Positions 16,793-25,223 of a stretch of 64,000 nt of DNA are shown piece after piece. The DNA lies in contig PLJH01000076.1 in the NCBI GenBank assembly GCA_003139615.1, positions 19,167-83,166 of the forward strand. The letters run 5' to 3'. The stretch's first letter is position 1. Every line of letters starts with the position of its first letter. The notes beneath the pieces were generated by a model. It worked only from the letters and a program-made list of their open reading frames with translations, ran no database searches and was not told where the DNA came from. The translations under genes and the position numbers were made by a program. The DNA is from Alphaproteobacteria bacterium. Its GTDB lineage: Bacteria; Pseudomonadota; Alphaproteobacteria; Micropepsales; Micropepsaceae.

Positions 16793-17581
16793 TTACGTTC
16801 CCGTGAAATTGCCTGCGCGGCGTTCGGCGACGGCCCGGACGCCTTCGGCGAAATCGGCCGTCTTGCGAAGGATCGCTTGTTCGGCGAATTCGTGATCGGT
16901 CTGCGATTTCACTTTGGCCGCGAGATCGCGACGCATGGTGGCGCGTGTCGCCTGGACGGCAAGGGGCGCGTTCTCCGCGATCTCGCGCGCGAGTTTCAGC
17001 GCGGCATCGCGAAGCTGATCGAGCGGCGCGATCTCGTCGACCAGGCCCCAGGCGAGCGCTTCATCGGCCTTGATTCTGCGGCCTGTCAGGCACATCAGCG
17101 CGGCGCGCTGCTCGCCGATGAGACGCGGAAGCGTGTGCGTGATAGCGAAGCCCGGATGGAATCCGAGCTTCACGAAATTGGCCGTGAAGCGCGCTTCGGG
17201 GGCGGCCACACGAAAGTCCGCCACCAGCGCGAGGCCGAGACCGGCGCCGACCGCTGCACCCTGGACAGCGGCCACGATCGGTTTCTTCACGGAAAACAGC
17301 CGTACCGCCTCGATATAGAGCCCGCTGATGCCGGTGCCGCCTTCCGCATGCGCGATACCGGTAGGAGCCACCAGATCTGCGCCGGCGCAAAAGCTCTTGC
17401 CGGCCGTCGCGAGCACGGTTGCGCGCAAATCGCGTTCCGCATCGACGATGGCGAGCGCGTTGGCGAGATTGTGCATCAACTCGACCGTGACGTGATTGTG
17501 AGGCGGCCGGTCGATCTCGATCAGCGCCACATGTCCGTCGCGATGCAGCGACACCTCACCGAATTTGCTGTCCGTCGTCAT
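16793..17581 (-). CDS. Enoyl-CoA hydratase/isomerase family protein
   Basis: A crotonase-fold enzyme of 262 residues, cytoplasmic, acting on CoA thioesters. The oxyanion-hole segments are GKSFCAGADL and VQGAAVGAGLGLALVADFRVAAPEARF; FHPGFAITHTLPRLIG follows. The usual first catalytic Glu position after the Gly-rich loop is not clearly present, so hydratase versus another crotonase activity is open. The ATG at 17581 overlaps the stop of the upstream acyl-CoA dehydrogenase (ATGA), linking the two as successive beta-oxidation steps. Confidence 0.9.
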   Translation of the reverse strand: MTTDSKFGEVSLHRDGHVALIEIDRPPHNHVTVELMHNLANALAIVDAERDLRATVLATAGKSFCAGADLVAPTGIAHAEGGTGISGLYIEAVRLFSVKKPIVAAVQGAAVGAGLGLALVADFRVAAPEARFTANFVKLGFHPGFAITHTLPRLIGEQRAALMCLTGRRIKADEALAWGLVDEIAPLDQLRDAALKLAREIAENAPLAVQATRATMRRDLAAKVKSQTDHEFAEQAILRKTADFAEGVRAVAERRAGNFTGT

Positions 17582-18744
17582 CTCTTTGCTCCCAGAAGGT
17601 TTCGCGCCACGACCCATTTGTGCACTTCAGTCGGGCCGTCATAGATGCGCATGGTGCGGATTTTCGACGCCATCAGCTGAAGCGGCAATTCCTTCGTCAT
17701 GCCCATCGCGCCATACATCTGCATCGCGTGATCGATCACTTCCCAGGCCATTTCCGTGGCGTACGCCTTGATCATCGAGATTTCGAGGCGCACGTCGCGG
17801 CCCGTGTCGAGCTTCCAGGCGCAATCGTAAGTCATCAGCCGCGTCGCATGGATTTTCGTAGCGGCATCCGCCACCCACCATTGCATCGCCTGGCGCTCGG
17901 CGAGCGGATGGCCAAACGTCACGCGGAGCGGCGCATATTCGCACATCATGTCGAGCGCACGCTGCGCCATGCCGATGGACCATGCCGCCATCTCCAGCCG
18001 GCGTGTGCCGAGACGAAGCTGCATCGGCGCGAAGCCCTGGCCTTCCGTGCCAAGCAGCTTCCAGCCTTCCACTTTGCAATCTTCAAATGCGATCTCGTAG
18101 GTATATGCGCCGCCGATCATGGGGATGCGGCGCAGCACGTTGAAGCCGGGCGTGCCTTTGTCGACAAGGAATGCGGAAATGCCGCCGCGCGCGCGTTTCT
18201 CCTTGTCGGTGATCGCCATCAGGATCGTGAAGTCCGCATGGTCCGCGCGGCTGATCCATATCTTGCGACCGTTGATGATCCAGTCATCGCCCGCGCGTTC
18301 GGCGTGCGTCGTCATCGCGGCGGGATCGGAACCTGCACCCGGCTCGGAGATTCCTATGGCCGACACCGTTTCGCCGCGCACGTAAGGCGCGAGATAGGCT
18401 TCGCGCTGGCGCGGCGTAACGGTCGCCATCAGCATGCGCAGATTGGGCGAGTCGGGCGGCAACGTGTAAGGCGTGATCGTGCGGCCAAGTTCCTCGTTGA
18501 CGCCGATCAGCGCAACAGCGGGCAGATCCGAACCGCCGATATCCGCCGGCGCGTCGAGCCCCCACAGACCGAGCTTCCGCGAAATGTCGTCGATACGTTT
18601 GTGCTCGGCCGGCGCCAGGAACATGCCCTGGCCGGCAGCTTCGCGCGCAAGCACACCCGCTTCGAGCGGCATCAACTCGTCGGTGACAAAGCGGTGCACC
18701 AGATCCTTCAGCATCCGGTGTTCTTCGGCGAGTTCGAATTCCAT
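17578..18744 (-). CDS. Acyl-CoA dehydrogenase (ACAD10/11-like)
   Basis: A 388-residue FAD enzyme. Start at 18744 (MEFELAEEHRMLKDLVHRFV) is where family similarity begins. FAD/substrate loop ISEPGAGSDPAAM, NGRKIWISRADHADF, and the C-terminal signature YGAMGMTKELPLQLMASK with IYDGPTEVHKWVVARNLLG are present. Asp in IYDGPTEVH takes the place of the MCAD-type catalytic Glu, as in ACAD10/11-like enzymes. It is translationally coupled with the following crotonase and is the first gene of this two-gene operon. Confidence 0.94.
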   Translation of the reverse strand: MEFELAEEHRMLKDLVHRFVTDELMPLEAGVLAREAAGQGMFLAPAEHKRIDDISRKLGLWGLDAPADIGGSDLPAVALIGVNEELGRTITPYTLPPDSPNLRMLMATVTPRQREAYLAPYVRGETVSAIGISEPGAGSDPAAMTTHAERAGDDWIINGRKIWISRADHADFTILMAITDKEKRARGGISAFLVDKGTPGFNVLRRIPMIGGAYTYEIAFEDCKVEGWKLLGTEGQGFAPMQLRLGTRRLEMAAWSIGMAQRALDMMCEYAPLRVTFGHPLAERQAMQWWVADAATKIHATRLMTYDCAWKLDTGRDVRLEISMIKAYATEMAWEVIDHAMQMYGAMGMTKELPLQLMASKIRTMRIYDGPTEVHKWVVARNLLGAKR

Positions 18745-19032
18745 GGTCCTCACGCTTTTCGCTATTGCGTCGCATTGAATCCGGCGCGGCCGCGCTCTTG
18801 GGCGCTTCGCGGAACCTACAAAGCGCAGCCGGCCGGTCGCGCGCAACCTCGCTCACGCAGAATCCTCCAGGATGTTCCAACAGAGCCGTTGGAAGCTGCT
18901 TCCGCACAGTCCGGCCAAGTCCTTCGCTTGGAAGCAAAACTTCTATATAACGCTCTATTTTCCAAACATATTGACATATATAGGATAATATGAGGTACAT
19001 TAGGCAGAAATCGAGGTCGTTTGAGGCGTGTC

Positions 19033-19470
19033 ATGTCGCAGGAGCTTTATTCGGTCGAGCAGGTTGCCGAGCATCTCGGCCTGCATGTGCGGACGGTGCG
19101 GAATTATGTGCGCGACGGGCGGCTCAAGGCCGTCCGCATCGGCAAGCAATACAGAATCGCGCGCGATGCGATCGAGGCACTGACCGGCCGACCGATGGAG
19201 GCGCCGGCGCGAGACACGGTCCGCCGTCATCGCCACATCGATGTGTCGAGCATCGTCGAGATCGACGCGATCGATCCCGATTCTGTGACCCGCGTGACGA
19301 CGTTCCTGATGGCCGCCGCAAACGGCCGCCGCGATGGCGACGAGAAATTGCGTATCGAGACGATTCACGATCCGGAGCGCGCGCGACTGAAGATCATCAT
19401 CGTGGGCGGATGTGAGGCGAGCGCGTCGTTGCTCAAGGTCGTCGGCGCAATTGTCGAGGCGGGATCATGA
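19033..19470 (+). CDS. Excisionase/MerR-type helix-turn-helix regulator
   Basis: A 145-residue DNA-binding protein. Residues 5-50 (YSVEQVAEHLGLHVRTVRNYVRDGRLKAVRIGKQYRI) form an excisionase-family winged HTH. Residues 75-145 form an extra domain with a beta-rich KLKIIIVGG-type end of unknown type, perhaps an effector or dimerisation domain. The stop overlaps the hydrolase ATG by four bases, so it likely regulates that operon or its hydrolase product's substrate pathway. The 288-base upstream region is A/T-rich with a TTGACA at 18971-18976, a possible -35 element. No integrase is nearby, so a phage role is unlikely. Confidence 0.8.
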   Translation: MSQELYSVEQVAEHLGLHVRTVRNYVRDGRLKAVRIGKQYRIARDAIEALTGRPMEAPARDTVRRHRHIDVSSIVEIDAIDPDSVTRVTTFLMAAANGRRDGDEKLRIETIHDPERARLKIIIVGGCEASASLLKVVGAIVEAGS

Positions 19471-20318
19471 GCGCGATCTACAAATCCGAAGCGGGTAGGC
19501 TCGCCGTCGAAGCGCACTATCGTGAATTCCTGAGCCGGTGGCCTGTGTCAAGCACGCAGTTCAGCGTGAAGACGCGCGAAGGCGATACCTTTATCGTCGC
19601 GTGCGGTCCCGAAACGGCGCCCCCTCTGCTGCTGTTTCATGGCTCGGGGGCCAATTCGACGGCGTGGCTGGCAGATATCGCAGCGTTGTTCGCGCATTTC
19701 CGTGTCTACGCCGTCGACATGATCGGCGAGCCTGGCCTGAGCGCGCCGTCGCGGCCGCCGCTCGCGTCGGATGCCTATGCGCTGTGGCTCGACGATGTGA
19801 TGGCGGCGCTGTCGCTCACGCGCGTATCGATCGTGGGTGTGTCGCTCGGCGGCTGGCTCGCGCTCGATTATGCGACGCGGCGGCCGAAGTGGGTGAAAAA
19901 ACTCGCGCTGATGTGCCCGGCCGGCGTTGGCCGCCAAAAGAATTTCCTGATCAAGGCGCTACCATTGATGCTGCTGGGTTCCTGGGGCCATCGCAAAGTG
20001 CGCGAAATGGTGTTCGGCCGCGCGTCTGCGCAGATCACACCAGGCCAGGCGCAAATGCGTGACTTCATGGTCCTGATCTTCAAGCACTTTCGTCCGCGAA
20101 TGGTGAAGATCCCGATCTTCAGTGACGAAACGTTGCAGCGGCTGACAATGCCGGTGCTCGCAATCGTTGGCGGTAAGGACGTGATGCTGGATTCCGAAGG
20201 AACGTGCAATCGACTCGCGCGCGTCGTCCCGCACGCCGACATACGATTCCTGCCCGACGCGCGGCATTACATTCCCGGGCAGACGGAAACGACCCTGGAA
20301 TTCCTTCGCGCTTCTTAG
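19467..20318 (+). CDS. Alpha/beta hydrolase
   Basis: A 283-residue alpha/beta hydrolase. The oxyanion loop is LLLFHGSGANSTAWLADI, the nucleophile elbow GVSLGGW (Ser about 133), the acid Asp in VGGKDVMLD and the His in LPDARHYIPG. It resembles the YbfK/carboxylesterase group. Coupled by ATGA to the HTH regulator upstream. The TAG stop overlaps the convergent epoxide hydrolase stop by four bases. Substrate unknown. Confidence 0.88.
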   Translation: MSAIYKSEAGRLAVEAHYREFLSRWPVSSTQFSVKTREGDTFIVACGPETAPPLLLFHGSGANSTAWLADIAALFAHFRVYAVDMIGEPGLSAPSRPPLASDAYALWLDDVMAALSLTRVSIVGVSLGGWLALDYATRRPKWVKKLALMCPAGVGRQKNFLIKALPLMLLGSWGHRKVREMVFGRASAQITPGQAQMRDFMVLIFKHFRPRMVKIPIFSDETLQRLTMPVLAIVGGKDVMLDSEGTCNRLARVVPHADIRFLPDARHYIPGQTETTLEFLRAS

Positions 20319-21280
20319 AGTGCCGCAAGCCAGGGCAACAGAAGCGCATTTACGTCTTTGGCGCGTTCCTGTTGCGTCCAGTGCCCGCAACCATCCAGCA
20401 CATGCGCGCCGCGCAGGTCGGTGACGTGATTACGCATGGTCGCAATCGGATCGCCGCGGCCCAGCATGTTGAAAGCCGGATCGCGCGTGCCGGACATGAA
20501 TAAGGCGGGTTGCGCAATTTTGCGGTCGGCAAAGCCGCGCAGGAATTCGAAGTCGCGCGTGTGGTTACGATAACGGTTGATCGGTCCGCGAAAACCCGAG
20601 CGTTCGAATTCGCCGACGTAATAATCAAGATCGGCTTGTGTCAGCCATCCGGGAAACGGATCGGGATCGACGAGGCCGTCGAGCAGCTTTTCGCCGACCT
20701 TCTTGTTTGCGGGCCACGCTCCGTCCGGCGCATCGCCGCAAATCGCAAAGTAGAATTTGCGCAGGAAATCGCGCGGGTTCGCCTCGGCCTCGGCTTCCGC
20801 CACGCCTTCGTCCTGGAAATGGACCTGATAGAAAAAGAGCCCGCGTTTGGTGAAGATGTCGTTCGCCACATCGATGAAGGAGCGCGTGCCTATGCCGAGA
20901 TACGGCACCGACAGTGCACACACTGCGCGCACGCGATCCGGTCGCACGAGCGCGGTGTTCCAGACGATGGGCGCACCCCAATCGTGGCCGATCAGAATGG
21001 CGCGACCGTCCGGGCTCAGTGCTTCGGCGACGCCGATCACATCGGCAATCATTCGCTCCATTGCATAGGCTTCGATCGGATAGGGTTTGTCCGAACCGCC
21101 ATAGCCGCGCACATCGATGGCGCACGCCGTGAATCCCGCCTTCGCGATCGGCCCGATCTGATGCCGCCAGGAATACCAGGACTCCGGAAAACCGTGGACC
21201 ATGATCACCAGTGGTCCGCTGCCCTCGACGGCGACGCGTAGCTTTACATCGGGCAGTTGGATGAATCGGAATTCCGGCAC
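20315..21280 (-). CDS. Epoxide hydrolase-like alpha/beta hydrolase
   Basis: A protein of about 321 residues from a GTG at 21280, chosen because family similarity (VPEFRFIQLPDVKLRVAVEGSGP) begins there and AAAGGA lies upstream; the longer frame to 21520 adds low-complexity sequence and would overlap the divergent gene. Oxyanion HGFPESWYSWRHQI, nucleophile Asp in GHDWGAPIVW, acid Asp in SGTRDPAF and His in LDGCGHWTQQE follow the soluble epoxide hydrolase/haloalkane dehalogenase plan. It opens epoxides to diols through a covalent ester. The W in the cap region fits either activity; epoxide hydrolase is preferred. Confidence 0.9.
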   Translation of the reverse strand: MPEFRFIQLPDVKLRVAVEGSGPLVIMVHGFPESWYSWRHQIGPIAKAGFTACAIDVRGYGGSDKPYPIEAYAMERMIADVIGVAEALSPDGRAILIGHDWGAPIVWNTALVRPDRVRAVCALSVPYLGIGTRSFIDVANDIFTKRGLFFYQVHFQDEGVAEAEAEANPRDFLRKFYFAICGDAPDGAWPANKKVGEKLLDGLVDPDPFPGWLTQADLDYYVGEFERSGFRGPINRYRNHTRDFEFLRGFADRKIAQPALFMSGTRDPAFNMLGRGDPIATMRNHVTDLRGAHVLDGCGHWTQQERAKDVNALLLPWLAAL

Positions 21281-21374
21281 GTCCGGCGTCCTTTTGTTGC
21301 CGGAGCCTAGCGCGGCACTTGCGTTTGCGGAAGCCGTGCTATGCTGAACGGCTCCCGTTCCTTCCGGAGGATAT

Positions 21375-21608
21375 GTGAAAACCGTTCGAAAGAAGAAAAC
21401 TCGCGCAACACAGTCTGCAAAGAAACCAAAGGCGAAAAAATCGCGGATGCGGACTTCGGCGGCAAAAAAGTTATCTGCTACCCTCCTGGACGCACAGCTC
21501 GACCGCGAACTTGAAGGCACGTTTCCGGCCAGTGATCCGCTGGAATTGACGGAGCCGGGCGGTGCCAGAAAGCCCTTGCCCCGGAAGAAGACGCGTCGCC
21601 GCTCTTGA
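21375..21608 (+). CDS. Small Lys/Arg-rich protein with TFPASDP motif
   Basis: A 77-residue protein with a GTG start (GGAGG four bases upstream; the ATG two bases earlier is followed at once by a stop). The first 33 residues are strongly basic (KKKTRATQSAKKPKAKKSR). Then comes LDRELEGTFPASDPLELTEPG, a short motif found in many small proteobacterial proteins of unknown function, and a basic tail. The charge pattern suggests nucleic-acid or membrane binding, which is inference. Divergent from the epoxide hydrolase gene. Confidence 0.75.
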   Translation: MKTVRKKKTRATQSAKKPKAKKSRMRTSAAKKLSATLLDAQLDRELEGTFPASDPLELTEPGGARKPLPRKKTRRRS

Positions 21609-21613
21609 GCGGC

Positions 21614-21916
21614 TCAGACCCTTACCTTGGTCGCGTCGTAGACATCCATCCGATCTCCGCTGTCCGGCGCGGACAGTTCGCGAAGGCGGCGCGCAAAGGC
21701 TCGCGATTCCGGTACCGCAAAATGCTTGCGCAGTGCGTCTGCATTCGCCCATTGCTCGAAGAACATCAGCCGCAAGGGGTTTTCGCAAGCGATATGAACA
21801 TTGTGGGAGATGCAGCCTTCCTCGATCCGCGAACGATGGACATGTTCGAGACTGATGGCGGTCATCTCCGCGAGAGTCTCGGGCGATGCAGTGGCGGTGC
21901 CGGTCACGATGATCAT
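21614..21916 (-). CDS. Antibiotic biosynthesis monooxygenase (ABM/YgiN-like) domain protein
   Basis: A 100-residue single-domain ferredoxin-like protein: MIIVTGTATASPETLAEMTAIS, then EEGCISHNVHIACENPLRLMFFEQWANADALRKHF, the standard ABM layout with a conserved W and the H-F before the last helix. Family members act as cofactor-free quinol monooxygenases, heme-degrading enzymes or just bind ligands. Convergent with the TFPASDP gene, only five bases separate the stops. Function beyond fold is not predictable. Confidence 0.85.
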   Translation of the reverse strand: MIIVTGTATASPETLAEMTAISLEHVHRSRIEEGCISHNVHIACENPLRLMFFEQWANADALRKHFAVPESRAFARRLRELSAPDSGDRMDVYDATKVRV

Positions 21917-21956
21917 GACCGCATGTCTAGCAAATCGAGTGGATGCGGACGAGCGG

Positions 21957-22382
21957 CTAAAGCAGCTTCGCCGTCAGCTTGATGTCGACACCGGCGAGTG
22001 CCTTGGAAACGGGGCAGGTCTTCTTCGCCGTCTCGGCCTGCTCTTTGAATGCTTCCGGAGTGATCCTGGGGATGCTCGCTTCCGTGTCGAGCTCGATGGT
22101 GTCGATCGACCACGCGCCGTCCTTCTGGTCGAAATGAACCTTCGCCGTGGTGTGAATTTTTTCGGGCGGGAAACCGGCTTTGGTGAGTTGCGCCGCCAAG
22201 GCCATCGAAAAGCAGCCGGCATGGGCGGCGCCGATCAGTTCCTCCGGATTGGTGCCTTTTTCACTGCCCATTCGCGAGCCGACGCCATAGACGCCTTCAA
22301 ACGCCCCGCTGCCCACTTTCATGCGGCCGCTGCCATGGGGGACGTCGCCATTCCATTCCGCTTCGCCGGTTCTGGTCGCCAT
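21957..22382 (-). CDS. OsmC-family hydroperoxide reductase
   Basis: A 141-residue OsmC/Ohr-fold protein. The two redox Cys are Cys57 in AAHAGCFSMALA and Cys123 in KTCPVSKAL, with the usual Glu48 in NPEELIGAAHA. These reduce organic hydroperoxides with lipoyl or thiol reductants in the cytoplasm. The sequence (SGSGAFEGVYGVGSRM-like N-terminus, EKGTNPEELI) is typical of OsmC rather than OhrR-regulated Ohr. Divergent from the Nudix gene; 95 bases separate the starts. Confidence 0.93.
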   Translation of the reverse strand: MATRTGEAEWNGDVPHGSGRMKVGSGAFEGVYGVGSRMGSEKGTNPEELIGAAHAGCFSMALAAQLTKAGFPPEKIHTTAKVHFDQKDGAWSIDTIELDTEASIPRITPEAFKEQAETAKKTCPVSKALAGVDIKLTAKLL

Positions 22383-22477
22383 GATGTTCTCCCTGGGCTA
22401 TGAAATTCGGCAGCCCACGCCATGGACACAACGCGCACATGTGCGTTTGGCTGCCAGCGCGGATGTCAGGAGACTAC

Positions 22478-23056
22478 ATGCCAGGCCCGGAAGTCGAGAA
22501 GACGGAAATCGCCCATCGCGGCTGGACGAATCTGTCCGTCGTGACATTCGTGCTGCCGGACGGCACACGATTTAACCGCGAGATCGAGGATCATGGCCGG
22601 GCTGCCTGCGTGCTGGCCTACGATCCTGAGCGACGGACCGCGTTGCTGGTGAGCCAGTTCCGGGCAGCGGTGTTTCTGACCTCCGGCGAAATTGATCTGC
22701 TGGAAGTCGTCGCGGGCGTGATCGATGCCGGCGATGGGGCCGACACGGCGAAGCGCGAGGCGATGGAAGAGGCGGGTGTGCAACTCCGCAATCTCGAGAC
22801 GGTTGCGACCGTTTGGACTTCGCCGGGCATTTCGACGGAGCGATCCGAGATGTTTCTCGCAGCGTATTCGGTAGCCGACTGCACGGGCGCGGGTGGCGGA
22901 CTTGCCGCGGAACATGAAAAGATCACTGTTGTCGAGATTGCGCTGACCGAGCTTGCGGAAATGGTCGACACCGGCCGCATCACCGACATGAAAACGCTCG
23001 CGCTGGTTCAAACATTGCGCCTTCGCCATCCGGCGCTGTTCCGCGAATTGTCGTGA
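22478..23056 (+). CDS. Nudix hydrolase (ADP-ribose/GDP-mannose pyrophosphatase type)
   Basis: A 193-residue Nudix enzyme. Start at 22478 is set by AGGAG five bases upstream; earlier in-frame ATGs lack it. The Nudix box is GVIDAGDGADTAKREAMEEAGV, Mg bound by the REAMEEAG part. VVTFVLPDGTRFNREIEDHGRAACVL upstream and TSPGISTERSEMFLAAY downstream match the ADPRP/NudK subgroup that cleaves nucleotide sugars to NMP plus sugar phosphate. The Gly/Asp-rich start of the box is somewhat divergent. Confidence 0.9.
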   Translation: MPGPEVEKTEIAHRGWTNLSVVTFVLPDGTRFNREIEDHGRAACVLAYDPERRTALLVSQFRAAVFLTSGEIDLLEVVAGVIDAGDGADTAKREAMEEAGVQLRNLETVATVWTSPGISTERSEMFLAAYSVADCTGAGGGLAAEHEKITVVEIALTELAEMVDTGRITDMKTLALVQTLRLRHPALFRELS

Positions 23057-23117
23057 CGGGACTCTGCCCAGTTTCCGGCGCGTGATAGGTTGACGAATTC
23101 GGCAGCGGGGCTTGACG

Positions 23118-24089
23118 ATGAAATACAATGATTTCGGCACAGTCGGGAAAGTCAGCCGCCTCACATTGGGGGGCGGAGGGATCGGGCTCATCTGGGGGCA
23201 ATCGACCCGGGAAGAGGCCGTCGCCACGATCAAGGCTGCCCTCGATGGCGGCATCGATCTGCTGGACACCGCGCCGATGTACGGTCAGTGCGAGTCGATC
23301 GTGGCCGATGCGTTCGGCGGCAAGCTGCCGTCCCATCTGAGGATTACGACGAAGTTCCAGCTGGGATCGCCGGCGCCGGAAGACGTGGGGCCCAAACTCG
23401 CACAATCTCTCGATGCGAGCTTTGCCGCCATGAAGCTCGATCGCGTCGACGTTTTCTTCCTGCACACCAATATCTGCCCGGACGACTATGTTTATGCGTT
23501 CCATCCTGAAACCCAGGACCGTCTTGCGACGCGGTGGTCGCTCTATACCGAACGCGTCATCCCTGCGATGGAGTCATTGAAGGCGCAGGGCAAGATCGGA
23601 CATTGGGGCATCACCGGCGTGGGCGTGCCCGACGCCATTCTGCGCGCGATTGGCGCCGCGAAACCGCCGGCCGTGATCCAGGCTGTCACCAATCTGCTCG
23701 ACAGCGCGGGCAGCCTGCGCCGTTTTGCCGAGAGTGCCGATCCGCGCAGGATCATTGCCACCGCAAAAGCGCGCGGTATCGCCGTGATGGGCATACGCGC
23801 CGTGCAGGCCGGCGCGCTGACCGCTCAGATCGACCGCACGCTTTCTCCCAACAATCCAGATGCCAAGGATTACACGCGCGCCAAACCCTATCGCGCGCTG
23901 TGCCGCGAGTTGGGCGAAGACCCGGCCATACTTGCTCACCGCTATGCACTGTCGCTCGCGGACGTGGACACTGTTGTGCTGGGCGTGAAAAATCGCGCCG
24001 AGCTTGAGCAATGTCTGGCCGCCGAGAAATCCGGCCCGTTGGAACCGGCATTGATGGCAAAAATCGACGGACTCGGTCTGAAGGTTTAG
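23118..24089 (+). CDS. Aldo/keto reductase
   Basis: A 323-residue (beta/alpha)8 NADPH-dependent oxidoreductase. The catalytic tetrad is visible: Asp50 and Tyr55 (DTAPMYG), Lys79 (TTKF) and His116 (FFLHTN). ATG 23118 is preferred to a TTG six bases earlier because GGGG is well placed. Similar proteins reduce aldehydes or ketones, or act as D-threo-aldose or pyridoxal dehydrogenases; the VFFLHTNICPDDY loop is characteristic of the group that includes L-fucose/galactose dehydrogenases. Followed at eight bases by a secreted protein gene. Confidence 0.92.
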   Translation: MKYNDFGTVGKVSRLTLGGGGIGLIWGQSTREEAVATIKAALDGGIDLLDTAPMYGQCESIVADAFGGKLPSHLRITTKFQLGSPAPEDVGPKLAQSLDASFAAMKLDRVDVFFLHTNICPDDYVYAFHPETQDRLATRWSLYTERVIPAMESLKAQGKIGHWGITGVGVPDAILRAIGAAKPPAVIQAVTNLLDSAGSLRRFAESADPRRIIATAKARGIAVMGIRAVQAGALTAQIDRTLSPNNPDAKDYTRAKPYRALCRELGEDPAILAHRYALSLADVDTVVLGVKNRAELEQCLAAEKSGPLEPALMAKIDGLGLKV

Positions 24090-24097
24090 GGCGTGCG

Positions 24098-24763
24098 ATG
24101 GCACATCTCGTGCGGAACACAAGCATCGGATTAATATTCGCTCTTTCGGGCGCCGCCTGGGCTGAAGAGCCACCCCCATCGGGAAATGTTCCGTCTGCAG
24201 CGCTCTACAGCAAACTGGTCGAGAAGGCGCGGAACGGCGACACGGATACCAATTACACAGCTCTGCGCCTCTCCTATGCTCAAAGCGACGGCTACGATCC
24301 TTACAGCACCAGGACACACCCGTTGTTCGAAGACACCTGGCAGGCGCTGAACGCGAAAGATTGTGCCGCGGCAATCGCGAAATCGAACGAGCTTCTCCGG
24401 ATCGATTTCACGCGCATCGTGATACATGCGCTTCGTAGCGATTGTTTCGAACAACTCGGCGATGCCGCCAATGCTTCGCGTGAATCGGCCATCGGCCGCG
24501 GGCTCGCGGCATCTTTGCTGTCAAGCGGCGACGGTAAAAGTCCATCCTCGGCCTATGTGGTCGTCACCCTGAACGAGGAGGGTTTCGTGCTGCACCAGTT
24601 GGGCGTCAGGCAAAAGCAGCAATCGCTCGTGAGCGACGGCGGACACGAATACGACCTGGTATCGGGAACCGACAAAACGGGCCAGAAAACAAGTGTCTAT
24701 TTCGAAGTCAGCAATCTGTTCGCAGGCCTGTCCCGCGAATTCGGCGCGTTGGGACACCGCTGA
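24098..24763 (+). CDS. DUF4919 family secreted protein
   Basis: A 221-residue protein with a signal peptide (NTSIGLIFALSGAAWA, cleavage near residue 21). The mature part has TDTNYTALRLSYAQSDGYDPYS at about 48-69, the hallmark of DUF4919, followed by an alpha-helical tetratricopeptide-like stretch (AAIAKSNELLRIDFTRIVIHALRSDCFEQLGD). Two Cys (about 94 and 125) could form a disulfide. Periplasmic, role unknown. Eight bases after the aldo/keto reductase, so perhaps cotranscribed. Confidence 0.8.
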   Translation: MAHLVRNTSIGLIFALSGAAWAEEPPPSGNVPSAALYSKLVEKARNGDTDTNYTALRLSYAQSDGYDPYSTRTHPLFEDTWQALNAKDCAAAIAKSNELLRIDFTRIVIHALRSDCFEQLGDAANASRESAIGRGLAASLLSSGDGKSPSSAYVVVTLNEEGFVLHQLGVRQKQQSLVSDGGHEYDLVSGTDKTGQKTSVYFEVSNLFAGLSREFGALGHR

Positions 24764-24834
24764 AACGCGCCTGGCTTGCCTGCGGCGCAAGCAATTTATA
24801 TGAGTGATGCAATCTTCCGTCAGCGAGACTCCAT

Positions 24835-25131
24835 ATGACACAACAAACCGATCCCGAACTCCTGCGCCTGCGCGACAGCATCGACAATATCGATGCGGCG
24901 CTCGTCCATCTGTTGGCGGAACGCTTCAAATGTACACAGCAGGTAGGCGAGTATAAGGCGCAGCACGGCTTGCCGCCGGCCGATCCGTCGCGCGAAGCCG
25001 AACAGATCGCGCGGTTGCGGGCGCTCGCCAGGACAGCCAAGCTCGATCCCGATTTTGCAGAAAAATTCCTGTCCTTTATCGTCCAGGAAGTGATCCGCCA
25101 TCACGAAGCAATAAAAACGCGGCGCGGTTGA
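24835..25131 (+). CDS. Chorismate mutase, AroQ class
   Basis: A 98-residue all-alpha AroQ domain converting chorismate to prephenate for Phe/Tyr synthesis. LLRLRDSIDNIDAALVHLLAERF (Arg13 and Arg30), VGEYKAQHG (Lys41), PSREAEQI (Arg/Glu near 53-54) and the C-terminal helix with IVQEVIRHHEAIK supply the active-site residues of the EcCM dimer. Monofunctional: no prephenate dehydratase or DAHP synthase domain is attached. No signal peptide, so it is not the secreted AroQ-gamma type. Confidence 0.95.
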   Translation: MTQQTDPELLRLRDSIDNIDAALVHLLAERFKCTQQVGEYKAQHGLPPADPSREAEQIARLRALARTAKLDPDFAEKFLSFIVQEVIRHHEAIKTRRG

Positions 25132-25223
25132 AAAACTCTTTCGCGCGTTGGGGCTTGGCGTGCAGAATGGGTCTCACGATATAAACGTCGGGCTGGACCG
25201 CCCATCGACGAATAGGAGCACAC

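Noticed and set aside
19033..19470. Mark of a phage or integrative element, because of the excisionase-type HTH
   Set aside because: No integrase, attachment repeat or phage gene is nearby, and the gene is coupled to a metabolic hydrolase.
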